In this document: positions 9,807-17,864 of the stretch, piece after piece | Position numbering within the stretch: position 1 is the stretch's first letter | Layout of the letters: every line of letters begins with the position of its first letter | Assembly (NCBI GenBank): GCA_003245895.1 | Contig: QKBZ01000011.1 | Span: 1 to 46,324, forward strand | DNA: 46,324 nt | Direction of reading: 5' to 3' | From: Beggiatoa sp. | Lineage (GTDB): Bacteria > Pseudomonadota > Gammaproteobacteria > Beggiatoales > Beggiatoaceae | Notes under the pieces: generated by a model | What the model was told of the DNA's origin: nothing | What the model saw: only the letters and a program-made list of their open reading frames with translations | The model's database searches: none | Position numbers and translations under genes: made by a program

Positions 9807-10322
9807 ATGGCTTTATTAGAAGTATTACATTTTCCAGACCCACGCTTGCGTTTAACCGCTAAGCCCGTCACGGTGTTTGATGACAGTGTTAAGCGAATTG
9901 TGGCGGATATGTTAGAAACCATGTATGACGCACTCGGTATCGGTTTGGCTGCCACCCAAGTCAATATTCAAAAACAAATAGTGGTGATTGATGTTTCAGA
10001 AAATAACGATTCGCATTTGTGTTTGATTAACCCGAAAATTATTGCCTCTAGTGGCAGAGATGCAATTGAAGAAGGTTGTTTATCTGTGCCGGGGTTCCGT
10101 GAATATGTAGACCGCGCTAAAACCGTCACTGTACGAGCTTCAGATCAAGATGGGAAAACCCGTACTATTAATGCGGATGGCTTATTGGCCATTTGTTTAC
10201 AACACGAATTAGACCACTTAAACGGTAAATTATTTGTTGATTATTTGTCGCCGCTGAAACGGCAACGCATTCGCAAAAAGTTGGAAAAAGGTCAACAAAA
10301 ACAACAACGCAAGGCCTCATAA
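9807..10322 (+). CDS. def: Peptide deformylase
   Basis: A 171-residue metalloenzyme that removes the formyl group from the N-terminal methionine of new proteins in the cytoplasm. All three signature motifs are present: GIGLAATQV (~46-54), EEGCLSVPG (~91-99, with the metal-binding Cys) and QHELDHLNG (~132-140, with the two metal-binding His and catalytic Glu). The C-terminus is basic ([19 protein letters not shown]), as is common. Its stop codon abuts the fmt start, the conserved def-fmt arrangement that links formylation and deformylation. An AAAGGGA ribosome-binding site lies about nine bases before the ATG. Confidence 0.97.
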   Translation: MALLEVLHFPDPRLRLTAKPVTVFDDSVKRIVADMLETMYDALGIGLAATQVNIQKQIVVIDVSENNDSHLCLINPKIIASSGRDAIEEGCLSVPGFREYVDRAKTVTVRASDQDGKTRTINADGLLAICLQHELDHLNGKLFVDYLSPLKRQRIRKKLEKGQQKQQRKAS

Positions 10323-11243
10323 ATGAGTCAAAAACGGATTATTTTTGCAGGGACGCCAGAATTTTCGACGGCGTGTTTAAACGCATTATTACAGTCGTCA
10401 CACGAAGTGTGTGCCGTATTCACCCAGCCCGACCGCCCAGCCGGTCGCGGTCGTAAGCTGCAAGCCAGTCCGGTGAAGCAGTTAGCGCAACAACATCAGT
10501 TGCCTATTTATCAGCCCGCTACTTTAAAAACACCAGAAGCACAAGCTGACATCGCCAAATTAAATGCGGATTTAATGGTGGTAGTGGCTTATGGCTTGTT
10601 GTTACCACAAGTGGTGTTAGACATGCCGCGTTTAGGCTGTGTCAATGTGCATGCTTCTTTATTACCACGTTGGCGCGGAGCGGCTCCGATTCAGCGCGCG
10701 ATTTTAGCGGGTGATACAGAATCCGGCGTGACCTTAATGCAGATGGAAGCAGGTTTGGATACAGGGCCGATGTTGGCACATGCAAGTTGTGAGATTCAGC
10801 CTAAAGAGACGGGGCAGAGTTTGCATGATCGCTTAGCAGCCTTAGGTGCGGAATTATTAAGCCGTCATTTAGATGATTTGGAAAACTTAACGCCTGTGGT
10901 GCAAGACTCCTCACACGCCAATTATGCGGCGAAATTGGAAAAAGCCGAGGCGCAGATTGATTGGCAAGATTCTGCGATCACTTTAGATCGAAAAATTCGC
11001 GCCTTTAACCCGTGGCCTGTGGCATGGGGGGAAGTGGCAGAGCAAACCCTACGCATTTGGGAAGCCGAGCCGTTAGATTGCACACATGATCAAGTGGCAG
11101 GCAATATTGTCAAGGTCAGCAATGACGGCTTGGATATTGCGACAGGTGACGGCGTGTTGCGCTTGCTCACAGTGCAAAAAGCCGGTGGGCGTGCGGTCTC
11201 CATTCGAGACTTTTTAAACGCCAATCCTGATTTGCGCGAATAA
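10323..11243 (+). CDS. fmt: Methionyl-tRNA formyltransferase
   Basis: A 306-residue cytoplasmic enzyme that transfers a formyl group from 10-formyltetrahydrofolate to Met-tRNA(fMet), producing the initiator tRNA. The N-terminal domain has FAGTPEF (~8-14), TQPDRPAGRG (~38-47), the catalytic NVHASLLPRWRGAAPIQRAI block (~106-125, with the essential Asn and His) and the Asp of GLDTGPML (~142-149). The C-terminal OB-fold contains the RAFNPWPVAW segment typical of Fmt. The ATG follows the def TAA without a gap, so the pair is translated from one mRNA. Confidence 0.97.
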   Translation: MSQKRIIFAGTPEFSTACLNALLQSSHEVCAVFTQPDRPAGRGRKLQASPVKQLAQQHQLPIYQPATLKTPEAQADIAKLNADLMVVVAYGLLLPQVVLDMPRLGCVNVHASLLPRWRGAAPIQRAILAGDTESGVTLMQMEAGLDTGPMLAHASCEIQPKETGQSLHDRLAALGAELLSRHLDDLENLTPVVQDSSHANYAAKLEKAEAQIDWQDSAITLDRKIRAFNPWPVAWGEVAEQTLRIWEAEPLDCTHDQVAGNIVKVSNDGLDIATGDGVLRLLTVQKAGGRAVSIRDFLNANPDLRE

Positions 11244-11256
11244 CGCAGACCTGAGA

Positions 11257-11625
11257 TTACTCGGCGGCTTCGCTTTTACCCGTTGCCCATTCAATAATGG
11301 TAAAGGCACGCCGTGTAATCGTCTGCGAATCATTAAAATGAATATTAAATTCCACCGTAATCAACAACCAGCCTAATAAGAGTACTAAAGCACTTGCCAA
11401 CACCGCGCCAAGGCTTAAAATGGCGACTTTTTTGGCCTGCTGTTTAGAAGGCAAATTGGGCAATCGTTTCATGAGTGCTAGCTGAGCAGTAGCTGGTGCA
11501 GGAGCTGCTGCTTTGCCAGTTGCTTTAGTCGCGGTTTTAGCTTTGCCACTGCTCGTGCTGCGTTTTTTTGCTGGAGCCGCCGTCGTTTTTTTCTCGGTCG
11601 TTACCGCTGCCGCCGATTTCTTCAT
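11257..11625 (-). CDS. Lys/Ala-rich protein with one membrane helix
   Basis: A 122-residue protein with no enzyme motif that I recognise. Residues ~2-48 are low-complexity Lys/Ala/Thr/Pro (KKTTAAPAKKRS, KATGKAAAPAPATAQ), like histone-H1-type or AlgP-type tails. A strong hydrophobic helix follows at ~68-92 (VAILSLGAVLASALVLLLGWLLITV), then a short polar C-terminus. The likely topology is a basic cytoplasmic tail, one transmembrane segment and a short outer tail. I prefer the ATG at 11625 over the TTG at 11631 because GGAA lies seven bases upstream of the ATG. It is convergent with fmt, 13 bp apart. A link to DNA or to anionic surfaces is only a guess from the charge. Confidence 0.65.
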   Translation of the reverse strand: MKKSAAAVTTEKKTTAAPAKKRSTSSGKAKTATKATGKAAAPAPATAQLALMKRLPNLPSKQQAKKVAILSLGAVLASALVLLLGWLLITVEFNIHFNDSQTITRRAFTIIEWATGKSEAAE

Positions 11626-11950
11626 ACTCAAGTTCCAATAATGCTTAATTGCTTAATAAACCGATAATTAAGTGGGTTGCCTGACTGTTTATTGTGCCAC
11701 AGTCATGCACAAAAAGGGGGAACTCGAAGCATCACATGACATCTCTCACAGGAAAGAAACGGCGTGGATGGGTTGTAAAATGACAGGACAGCACTACTGT
11801 CAACAAGACAGTGCAATGAAGTCAGGTATTGAGTGCAGCGACACGCATGTAAACACACACGATACCAAGCATTGAATTCCCCATTTTGTCCACAATAGAT
11901 AAGGCCATTCTTTTTTTACCAACCTTCAAAGTACCAGAGAGGATTCGCTG
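11626..11950. other. Intergenic region upstream of dksA-like gene
   Basis: 325 bp between divergently transcribed genes. A 67-codon plus-strand frame (11672-11875) lacks a ribosome-binding site and protein-like composition, so I leave it out. GAGAGGA (11936-11942) directly upstream of the next ATG is that gene's ribosome-binding site. I see no repeat or RNA gene. Confidence 0.4.
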
Positions 11951-12373
11951 ATGTCAGAGCCAATCGCATTACCGGAAGGCTATCAGCCGAATGAGCAAGA
12001 GCCTTACATGAACGATCAGCAGTTGGAATTCTTCCGCCTTCGTTTATTAGCATGGAAAGCTGAGTTAGAAGAGGAGGAGAGTCATACATCAGAATTGTTG
12101 CAAGAAAATGATTGGCGACAAGCGGATGATGTAGACCGCGCCAGCTTAGAGTCTGATACCACTTTAGAACTGCGCACCACAGAACGTTATCACAAGTTGA
12201 TTAAGAAAATTGAATCCGCCTTAGAGCGCATTAAAGATGGCTCTTTTGGCTATTGCGATGAAACCGGCGAGGAAATTGGCTTAAAACGCTTAATGGCGCG
12301 TCCTATTGCCACTTTGTCTATTGAAGCAAAAGAACGTCAAGAACGCTTAGAAAAACAACACCGTAAGTCATAA
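11951..12373 (+). CDS. dksA: DksA-family RNA polymerase regulator, most zinc-finger cysteines missing
   Basis: A 140-residue DksA homologue. DksA enters the RNA polymerase secondary channel and, with ppGpp, controls rRNA and amino-acid promoters. The coiled-coil body and its tip are conserved (DDVDRAS ~56-62, then LELRTTERYHKLIKKIESALERI), so the acidic tip residues needed for activity are present. The globular part reads SFGYCDETGEEIGLKRLMARPIATLSIEAKERQE. Canonical DksA has CxxC...CxxC here, whereas this protein keeps only the first Cys (C-T-S-A), so a four-Cys zinc site cannot form. Cys-poor DksA paralogues that work without zinc are known in other proteobacteria. It may be a paralogue of a canonical DksA elsewhere, or the sole copy. 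An AT hairpin follows the stop. Confidence 0.9.
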   Translation: MSEPIALPEGYQPNEQEPYMNDQQLEFFRLRLLAWKAELEEEESHTSELLQENDWRQADDVDRASLESDTTLELRTTERYHKLIKKIESALERIKDGSFGYCDETGEEIGLKRLMARPIATLSIEAKERQERLEKQHRKS

Positions 12374-12392
12374 ATAACGGTTCGGTTATTTT
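12372..12392 (+). terminator. Weak hairpin after dksA-like gene
   Basis: AAATAAC (12372-12378) pairs with GTTATTT (12385-12391) around the loop GGTTCG, ending in a short T run. The stem is AT-rich and starts inside the stop codon, so terminator strength is uncertain. Confidence 0.4.
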
Positions 12393-12430
12393 CAGCGAAA
12401 ACGTAAGCTGTCTTAGACAGGTCTAGCTCA

Positions 12431-12462
12431 AGTGCGGATGAGGCAATACGCCACCATCCGCC
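12431..12462. repeat. Degenerate REP half (family A)
   Basis: GTGCGGATGAGGC and GCCACCATCCGCC form an imperfect palindrome related to the family A arm, without a clean GTAG tag or inverted partner. It lies between the convergent dksA-like gene and sodC. Confidence 0.5.
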
Positions 12463-12493
12463 TTGCATGAAGCGCTAAAACTGAGCAACCGGC

Positions 12494-13060
12494 TTATTCT
12501 GGAATCACACCACAAGCAGCACGCGCACCGCCGCCGCCTAATTTTTTCGGCTCGTCAGAATAGTTGTCGCCACTTGCATGAACCATTAACGCTTTACCTT
12601 TAACGTCTGCGATTTTCAAGCGCGGTGCTAAGACAGGTAACACAGCATGGCCTTCGCTATCAACCACTAACGGTGGTAAATCTCCTAAATGGCCTTCACC
12701 ATAAGGACCTTCATGTTTGCCAGTTTCGGTTGGGTCAAAGTGACCGCCTGCGGCTAAACCTGCCACCATCTTGCCTTCTTTTTCCGCAGGATCACAGCTA
12801 CCGTTAGCATGAATGTGGAAACCATGAATACCCGCTTCTAATTGGCTTAAGTTGGGTGTTAACAGTAAGCCATAAGGTGTATCCGTTAAACCCACTGCGC
12901 CCACGGCATCGCCTGAACCTTCCGCAGTTAACAAGTGCAACTCTACACTAACAGCGGCTTCCATTGGCATTGCTTCAGCGTGTTTGTGTTCTTCAGCCTG
13001 TGCAGCCGCAGGGACTAATAAGGCAGATAAGATCAGTGCGGAAGTGAGAGGTCGAATCAT
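12494..13060 (-). CDS. sodC: Periplasmic Cu/Zn superoxide dismutase
   Basis: A 188-residue precursor. Residues 1-22 form a signal peptide ending AQA, so the enzyme acts in the periplasm, converting superoxide to oxygen and hydrogen peroxide. The copper and zinc ligands are in GFHIHANGSCDP (~80-91), GGHFDP (~106-111), the EGHLGDLPPLVV segment (~122-133) and MVHASGDNYSD (~159-169). The C-terminus has the GGGGARAACGVI signature with the second Cys of the intrasubunit disulfide. A His/Glu-rich stretch after the signal (EEHKHAEAMPMEAA) could bind metal. It is monocistronic, facing the dksA-like gene. It may be functionally linked to copper handling by CopA, but they are not in one operon. Confidence 0.96.
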   Translation of the reverse strand: MIRPLTSALILSALLVPAAAQAEEHKHAEAMPMEAAVSVELHLLTAEGSGDAVGAVGLTDTPYGLLLTPNLSQLEAGIHGFHIHANGSCDPAEKEGKMVAGLAAGGHFDPTETGKHEGPYGEGHLGDLPPLVVDSEGHAVLPVLAPRLKIADVKGKALMVHASGDNYSDEPKKLGGGGARAACGVIPE

Positions 13061-13221
13061 TAGCGTCTCCTAATATGATGGTAAAAAAACGCAACACCCG
13101 CAGCCTTAGCTTGCTGGCGTAGTGCTGACCATAATGGGGATCGATATTTGACTTTCTACCGTTGTGTTAGGTTTTGAAAGTTCTCTCTCTGTTGGGGGCA
13201 CTGCCATTAAGTTAAGGCTGC

Positions 13222-13327
13222 TGTAGAATTTGCGCCGCGTCCCTTGGCGGTGAGAATGTGGAGGAGTTGACCGATACACCGTATCCTCGCCCTGTCGGAT
13301 GACGGCTATCGCCTTATCCGACCTACA
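13222..13327. repeat. Composite repeat: family D half plus family A half
   Basis: The left end TGTAGAATTTGCGCCGCG belongs to family D. The right end, TGTCGGATGACGGC to CCTACA, is a family A arm, and 13279-13330 are identical to 9519-9570. CATTAAGTTAAG precedes it at 13205, as it does at 6038, 30429 and 30481. The mix of two stem types in one element suggests recombination or sequential insertion. Confidence 0.65.
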
Positions 13328-13367
13328 AGATGATATAAAGCATCCCCTAGTGCCCTTCCTCCCCAAT

Positions 13368-14144
13368 TTAAGCCAAAAAAGCTTGCACCAAATCCAGTAC
13401 AAAACTTTGTTGCTCACGATGTGGAATATGTCCGCAGTCTGGCAAGATTTGCATTGTTGCCGTGCCTGAAGACAGTGCGCTAAAGCGTTCGGGATGTTGG
13501 TTAGAACCGTATTCGTCGTTTTCACCATGAATGGACAATACAGGGCAATGCACGGAAGGTAAGACTTCATCTAAATTCCAATGTCGGAACTCCTCAGCCA
13601 GCCAAGTGCTCACCCATGTGTTTAACACCCATTCTGCTTTATCGCCGTGATATTTTTTTAAGCGGTCTAATTGCCCTTCTTGGGTAAATGCTTGTTCCGC
13701 TAGGCGAATACCTTCCAGAATACTGTCTTCAACAAAGGCTTGTGCAGATTCTGTGATTAAAGCGCGACAGTGTTCAGGAAAACTGGCAGCACAGACCGCC
13801 GCCATTGCACCACCGACACTGTGCCCAAAGACAACATATTGCGACAAGTTTAACTGCTGACATAAGGCGGAAAATGCGCCGTGTGCTTCGGTATGAATAA
13901 AGTCTAAATCGAGCGCGTGCGGGCTTGGGTCTGATTGTCCAAAGCCTAAGCGATCATAGGCGATCACGGTTCGGCCTGTTGTTAACGCCAATTGCTCGGG
14001 AAAATCGCGCCATAATGCAACGCAGCCCAGTGAGTCATGGAATAACACAATAGGTACTTCTGAGCGCATAACAGCAGGTTGCCAGCGTTTGGCGAATAAG
14101 CGGCCTTGTGTTGTGTCTAGCCAGAGGTCTTGTGTTGTGATCAT
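13368..14144 (-). CDS. Alpha/beta-fold hydrolase
   Basis: A 258-residue cytoplasmic hydrolase with a complete catalytic triad: nucleophile Ser in GHSVGG (~106-111), the acid in HGENDEYG (~206-213) and His in CGHIPHRE (~237-244). The oxyanion-hole region is VLFHDSLGC (~32-40). It resembles the esterase and haloperoxidase-like branch (pimeloyl-ACP methyl ester esterase/BioH type), but no motif fixes a substrate and there are no biotin genes nearby. The start is well supported: AAAGGAG (14153-14159) lies eight bases before the ATG. This Shine-Dalgarno is the exact complement of the CUCCUUU loop of the putative small RNAs at 28.0-28.4 kb. Confidence 0.85.
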   Translation of the reverse strand: MITTQDLWLDTTQGRLFAKRWQPAVMRSEVPIVLFHDSLGCVALWRDFPEQLALTTGRTVIAYDRLGFGQSDPSPHALDLDFIHTEAHGAFSALCQQLNLSQYVVFGHSVGGAMAAVCAASFPEHCRALITESAQAFVEDSILEGIRLAEQAFTQEGQLDRLKKYHGDKAEWVLNTWVSTWLAEEFRHWNLDEVLPSVHCPVLSIHGENDEYGSNQHPERFSALSSGTATMQILPDCGHIPHREQQSFVLDLVQAFLA

Positions 14145-14163
14145 CAGTGTAACTCCTTTATTC

Positions 14164-14274
14164 GTAGGGCGGATAAGGCGACAGCCGTCATCCGCCGTCG
14201 GTGGCTTGGTGCAAGCTTCGACTGTGTTATGTCGGATGACGGCTAGCGCCTTATTTGACCTACAAGCATTCTAT
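14164..14274. repeat. REPIN-like paired palindrome, family A
   Basis: Begins GTAGGGCGGATAAGGCG and ends CCTTATTTGACCTACA; the halves are inverted around a spacer containing GTGGCTTGGTGCAAGC. It lies just upstream of the alpha/beta hydrolase, in the gap between divergent genes. The other ~220 bp up to 14494 show no clear element. Confidence 0.8.
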
Positions 14275-14494
14275 TCTGCACCACGACAACATTTTGAGTT
14301 TAATTAGCACCCAGCTTACTCAATGCCTTATACTGCACGCTTGCGGTTAGCGATGAGAATTATGTGCTGTCAAGCATTGCATTTTCATGGCGGGCTAACC
14401 ATAACTCACCACAACTAAATGAAATCGTGGTCAGATGACAGCGATGATGATTTGTATTTAAAACCGTATTGTTACGTGTTACAGGATATTACTT

Positions 14495-15469
14495 ATGTCA
14501 AGGAAAACCATTAACCTCACGACAATTGAAGACAAGCCCGCCGAATTGCCGGAAGAGGTTAAACGGATTGGTATTGAAGCTGCTGAAATTATTTGGAAGA
14601 TTTCTCAAGAGTTTGCACAGCGTGATGTTGATGTCATTAGACAACGCCACAATGAGCAAGAAAAAGTCATTACACAACAGCGACAAGAAGCCTTAAACCA
14701 AGTTGCGACTTTAGAGCAAAAATTGGTTGAACGGCAAAATAACATTGAACAATTAACGCGGGCGCAGAAAGCTTTAGAAGTCGATTTAGAGCGGGAAACC
14801 GGCGAATTAAAAAGCGCGCAAACACAAATTGCTATACTAAAAGAAAAGGTTGACAAGCAAGAGCACGAAATTCGTAACTTGATTGAAGAATTAGGCCGTG
14901 CGCGTGAGCATAGCGATAGCGCACAGAAAAAGTTATATGAGCTAAATCGCCAGTTAGAACAAGAGCACGTCTCATTACGTGAAGCGCAAGAAGAAGCGGT
15001 GTCAAATGCGCGGGTAAAAGAGCGGGTAGAACACACCTTAAAAGAGACTAAGCTGGAAGCGGATCAAGTTTGGCGGCAGTTAAAGCAAGAGCAAGCACGC
15101 ACCTCTGTGGCAGAAGCTCAGGTGCAAGAGTTGCGCGAGACCTTGAAAAAGTACGAGAACGAACAACGCTTGTTAAAAGAAGAGAAAAAAGAACTGCGTA
15201 ATGATGCCGAAACGGAAAAACGTAACCGGATTGAATTAGAGAAGAAGATTGCCGCCTTGGTGGCACGCAGCGAGGCGCAGGATCAAGCACATAAAGATAA
15301 TCATATCAAACAAGATCATGATTTGAATGTGGCACGCCAAGAAGCACAGAGTTTACGAGATCGGATGATCAAAACCGAAGGGGCTTTAGAGCGAGAACGT
15401 AAAGCCGTTGAGCGCTTAGAAGCGAAATTAATTGCGGCCTTTGGTGAAAAAGTAACGGACAAAAAATAA
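14495..15469 (+). CDS. Long coiled-coil protein of unknown function
   Basis: A 324-residue soluble protein that is almost entirely charged alpha-helix from residue ~20 to the end, rich in Glu, Lys, Gln, Arg and Leu with heptad periodicity (for example EQKLVERQNNIEQLTRAQK). The first ~55 residues (INLTTIEDKPAELPEEVKRIGIEAAEIIWKIS) are the only non-repetitive part. No signal peptide, membrane segment or catalytic motif is visible. It superficially resembles KfrA-type or SMC-like coiled coils, but the KfrA DNA-binding signature is not recognisable. AGGA lies about eight bases before the ATG. A zinc-ribbon protein follows 36 bp downstream on the same strand, suggesting an operon. Confidence 0.75.
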   Translation: MSRKTINLTTIEDKPAELPEEVKRIGIEAAEIIWKISQEFAQRDVDVIRQRHNEQEKVITQQRQEALNQVATLEQKLVERQNNIEQLTRAQKALEVDLERETGELKSAQTQIAILKEKVDKQEHEIRNLIEELGRAREHSDSAQKKLYELNRQLEQEHVSLREAQEEAVSNARVKERVEHTLKETKLEADQVWRQLKQEQARTSVAEAQVQELRETLKKYENEQRLLKEEKKELRNDAETEKRNRIELEKKIAALVARSEAQDQAHKDNHIKQDHDLNVARQEAQSLRDRMIKTEGALERERKAVERLEAKLIAAFGEKVTDKK

Positions 15470-15505
15470 GCCATCAGGCCGTTAAGGTCATAGGAGTCGC
15501 TTACC

Positions 15506-16045
15506 ATGAGTACGGAACACCACGAGCAAGCTAATGACAGCTTAAGCACCGGTTATCAACACATGATGACACGGGTAAAAACGGCTTTGGAAACACCGAC
15601 CACTTTAAGCCTACGCGAGCATATTGATCACGCCAAAATGCGTGCGGTGGAGTTAGGCGAATTAACCGATGAAGAAGCCGAGCGCATTGGTGATTATTTA
15701 CGCCGTGACTTAGAAGATGCAGCGCAGTTTGTCAGCGAAACAGGGCAAGGCTTGGCCGATTGGCTGAAATTCGATTTAGAGTTATTGGAAGATCGGCTTT
15801 TAGATGTATTTAGCGTAATGGTCGATCAAACACAAATCGAGTTACACAATTTGGCAGAACGCGCTCGCTATGCCACAGAGTGGATGAGTGGCGAAATTGC
15901 AGGGCCGGGTACCTTGATTTGTGATCAATGCGGTGAGTCGCTGACTTTCCAACGACCCACGCATATTCCTGCTTGCCCAAAATGCGGTAACACGCTGTTT
16001 AAAAGAACGATTGACGATTCTGAGTTTGAGCGTGATGATGAATAA
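15506..16045 (+). CDS. YbeL-like zinc-ribbon protein (DUF1451)
   Basis: A 179-residue protein. The first ~130 residues are helical and acidic (LREHIDHAKMRAVELGELTDEEAERIGDYLRRDLEDAAQF). The C-terminus is a zinc ribbon with CDQCGESL (~139-146) and CPKCGNTLF (~157-165). This matches the DUF1451 family (E. coli YbeL), whose function is not established. The upstream coiled-coil gene is probably co-transcribed (36 bp gap). Its last 47 bases overlap the end of convergent lnt, so both C-termini are encoded by the same DNA on opposite strands. Confidence 0.85.
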   Translation: MSTEHHEQANDSLSTGYQHMMTRVKTALETPTTLSLREHIDHAKMRAVELGELTDEEAERIGDYLRRDLEDAAQFVSETGQGLADWLKFDLELLEDRLLDVFSVMVDQTQIELHNLAERARYATEWMSGEIAGPGTLICDQCGESLTFQRPTHIPACPKCGNTLFKRTIDDSEFERDDE

Positions 16046-17531
16046 CCAATCCCAAGGCAAAACCGGCGGCGAGTAGTAAAATCAAAGGCAATTCCCCTAG
16101 ACGGACGTAAGGGGTAATGCCTTGCATGGGCTGTACGGTGGCGGCTAAGGCTTGCGTGGTAAATTGTGGTGTCCGCGCAGTGACTTGGCCGCTAGGGTCG
16201 ATAATGGCAGAGATGCCGGTATTGGTTGCCCGCAATAAATAACGTCCGGTTTCTAAAGCGCGCATTTGCGCAATTTCTAAATGCTGGTGGGGCGCGATAG
16301 AGTCGCCAAACCACGCGTCATTGCTGATATTGACTAATAGACTGGCTTTCGGCAAGGCGGTACGGATACGTTCGCCAAATGCCGCTTCATAACAGATCGA
16401 GACCCCAATCGATTGATCGGCGGCAAATAAATTGTGCTGGTAATAAGCCCCTTTGGAAAAGGAGGACATCGGCACTTTCAAAATATCAAATATAGAGCCA
16501 AGCCAATCCATGAGCGGGATATACTCGCCAAACGGAACTAAATGGTTTTTGTGATAGAAATCCGGTAAATCACTTAGGCTTAACACACTGTTATAGTATT
16601 CGCCTTGGCCTGCTTTGTAGGGCACGCCGACGAGGAAGTCGATGTTATATAACGCCCGCTCTTGCATTAAGATTTCTAGCAATTGCTGGGTAATCTCAAA
16701 GTGAAAAAAGGTCGGGATTGCCGTTTCAGGCCAGATGATTAAGTCTGCATCGCGTTGTTCTTGGCTTAAGCGTAAATAGCGTTCGATGGTTTCTTGTTGA
16801 TAATCACTTTGCCATTTAAATTCTTGTGGGATATTGCCTTGAATTAAAGCCACTTTTAAGGGGTCTGCACTAGGGCTATACCATTGCAAGGTACTTAAAC
16901 CCCAACTGCCGCCCCAAATCGTGCCAAATAAAAACAGAGAAAACACCGTTTCTTCTAACTTCCAGTGCCGTGATTGCAGCACAAAGGCGATTAAACCAGC
17001 GGTTAAGGCTACGGCTAGGCTTACGCCGTAAACGCCTAAAATAGGGGCTAAGCCGCGCAAGGGGGAGTCGATTTGGCTGTAACCTAAGCTCAGCCAAGGG
17101 AAGCCGGTAAACAACCAACTTCTAAACCATTCTATCCATACCCAGCCCATAGGCAGCACTAACAAGAACTTGCTGTAATGCGCAACGGGAAAGAAGCGTG
17201 CAGTAAGCCAGCCCAATACGCCGATATACAGCGATAAGAACATAACAAAGCCAACGGTTAATGCACCGGCTGCTAGCCAGCCCATGTCGCTAAAATCGCT
17301 GAAGCTAACGTAAACCCACGAGATGCCTACGCCGAAATAGCCTAGCCCAAATAACCAGCCACGCCAAAACCCGCGCTTAACGCTGACATCTTGCCAGAGT
17401 AGAAAAAGGGCTGCGGGTGACAAAATGGCGAGAAAGAACCATGAAAACGGCGCGAAAGCCAACGGCAATGCAGCGCCTGCCAGTAACGCAAGCACATCGC
17501 CTGCAATAGAAGCTTGTTTAACTCTATTCAC
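15999..17531 (-). CDS. lnt: Apolipoprotein N-acyltransferase
   Basis: A 510-residue inner-membrane enzyme that adds the third acyl chain to the N-terminal Cys of lipoproteins. About six hydrophobic segments lie within residues ~12-205. The periplasmic nitrilase domain (~220-475) holds the expected triad: Glu in IIWPETAIPTF, Lys in YHKNHLVPFGEY and Cys in GVSICYEAAFG. A final membrane helix (PLILLLAAGFALGLVIHH) closes the protein. The start is a GTG at 17531; an in-frame TAA lies two codons upstream, so no longer start exists, and no clear ribosome-binding site is visible. The 3' end overlaps the zinc-ribbon gene by 47 bp. Confidence 0.95.
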   Translation of the reverse strand: MNRVKQASIAGDVLALLAGAALPLAFAPFSWFFLAILSPAALFLLWQDVSVKRGFWRGWLFGLGYFGVGISWVYVSFSDFSDMGWLAAGALTVGFVMFLSLYIGVLGWLTARFFPVAHYSKFLLVLPMGWVWIEWFRSWLFTGFPWLSLGYSQIDSPLRGLAPILGVYGVSLAVALTAGLIAFVLQSRHWKLEETVFSLFLFGTIWGGSWGLSTLQWYSPSADPLKVALIQGNIPQEFKWQSDYQQETIERYLRLSQEQRDADLIIWPETAIPTFFHFEITQQLLEILMQERALYNIDFLVGVPYKAGQGEYYNSVLSLSDLPDFYHKNHLVPFGEYIPLMDWLGSIFDILKVPMSSFSKGAYYQHNLFAADQSIGVSICYEAAFGERIRTALPKASLLVNISNDAWFGDSIAPHQHLEIAQMRALETGRYLLRATNTGISAIIDPSGQVTARTPQFTTQALAATVQPMQGITPYVRLGELPLILLLAAGFALGLVIHHHAQTQNRQSFF

Positions 17532-17604
17532 GATTTAATATTGCTGTATTAGGGGGTAACAGGGTAAGCGACTGCCATGAACAGGGTGTGACAGCACACC
17601 GATT

Positions 17605-17715
17605 TGTAGGGTGGAATAGGCGCAAGCCGTATTCCACCATATAGCTTATTATCTATTGTTGCTTGGTTTTTTGCAGGCGTTTATGGTGGAATACGCTGCG
17701 CTATTCCACCCTACA
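17605..17715. repeat. REPIN-like paired palindrome, family B
   Basis: A 111 bp element from TGTAGGG to CCCTACA. The left arm folds as GGTGGAAT / ATTCCACC with an inner GGC-GCAA-GCC. The right arm is a variant (ATGGTGGAATACGCTGCGC, then TATTCCACC) in inverted orientation. It has the same length as the copies at 25909-26019 and 35847-35957. It sits between the divergent lnt and rpsT genes. Confidence 0.85.
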
Positions 17716-17774
17716 TCACTGCAAAGCCCATCAATCGAGTCTTAAACTTAGCGAATAGTCATGAAAAAATAGGC

Positions 17775-17803
17775 TTGACAAAATTGCTAAACCATTAGAT
17801 ATT
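17775..17803 (+). promoter_or_regulatory. Candidate sigma-70 promoter of rpsT
   Basis: A perfect -35 TTGACA (17775-17780) is followed after 17 bp by the -10-like GATATT (17798-17803). It lies about 60 bp upstream of the rpsT start, as expected for a strong ribosomal-protein promoter. The -10 is less perfect than the -35. Confidence 0.6.
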
Positions 17804-17864
17804 AACTCGTTTATGTTGTTACCGAATTTTTTGTTTTTAGTTAATCTCACGCAGGAGTGAAACC

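Noticed and set aside
9707-9964. Minus-strand ORF overlapping the start of def
   Set aside because: A shadow of the strongly supported def gene in another frame.
11672-11875. 67-codon plus-strand ORF
   Set aside because: No ribosome-binding site, no recognisable pattern, many Cys/His scattered as in random sequence; it lies in the promoter region of the dksA-like gene.
13106-13570. 154-codon minus-strand ORF overlapping the alpha/beta hydrolase
   Set aside because: It is an alternate frame of the hydrolase gene running through a repeat; it has no family features.
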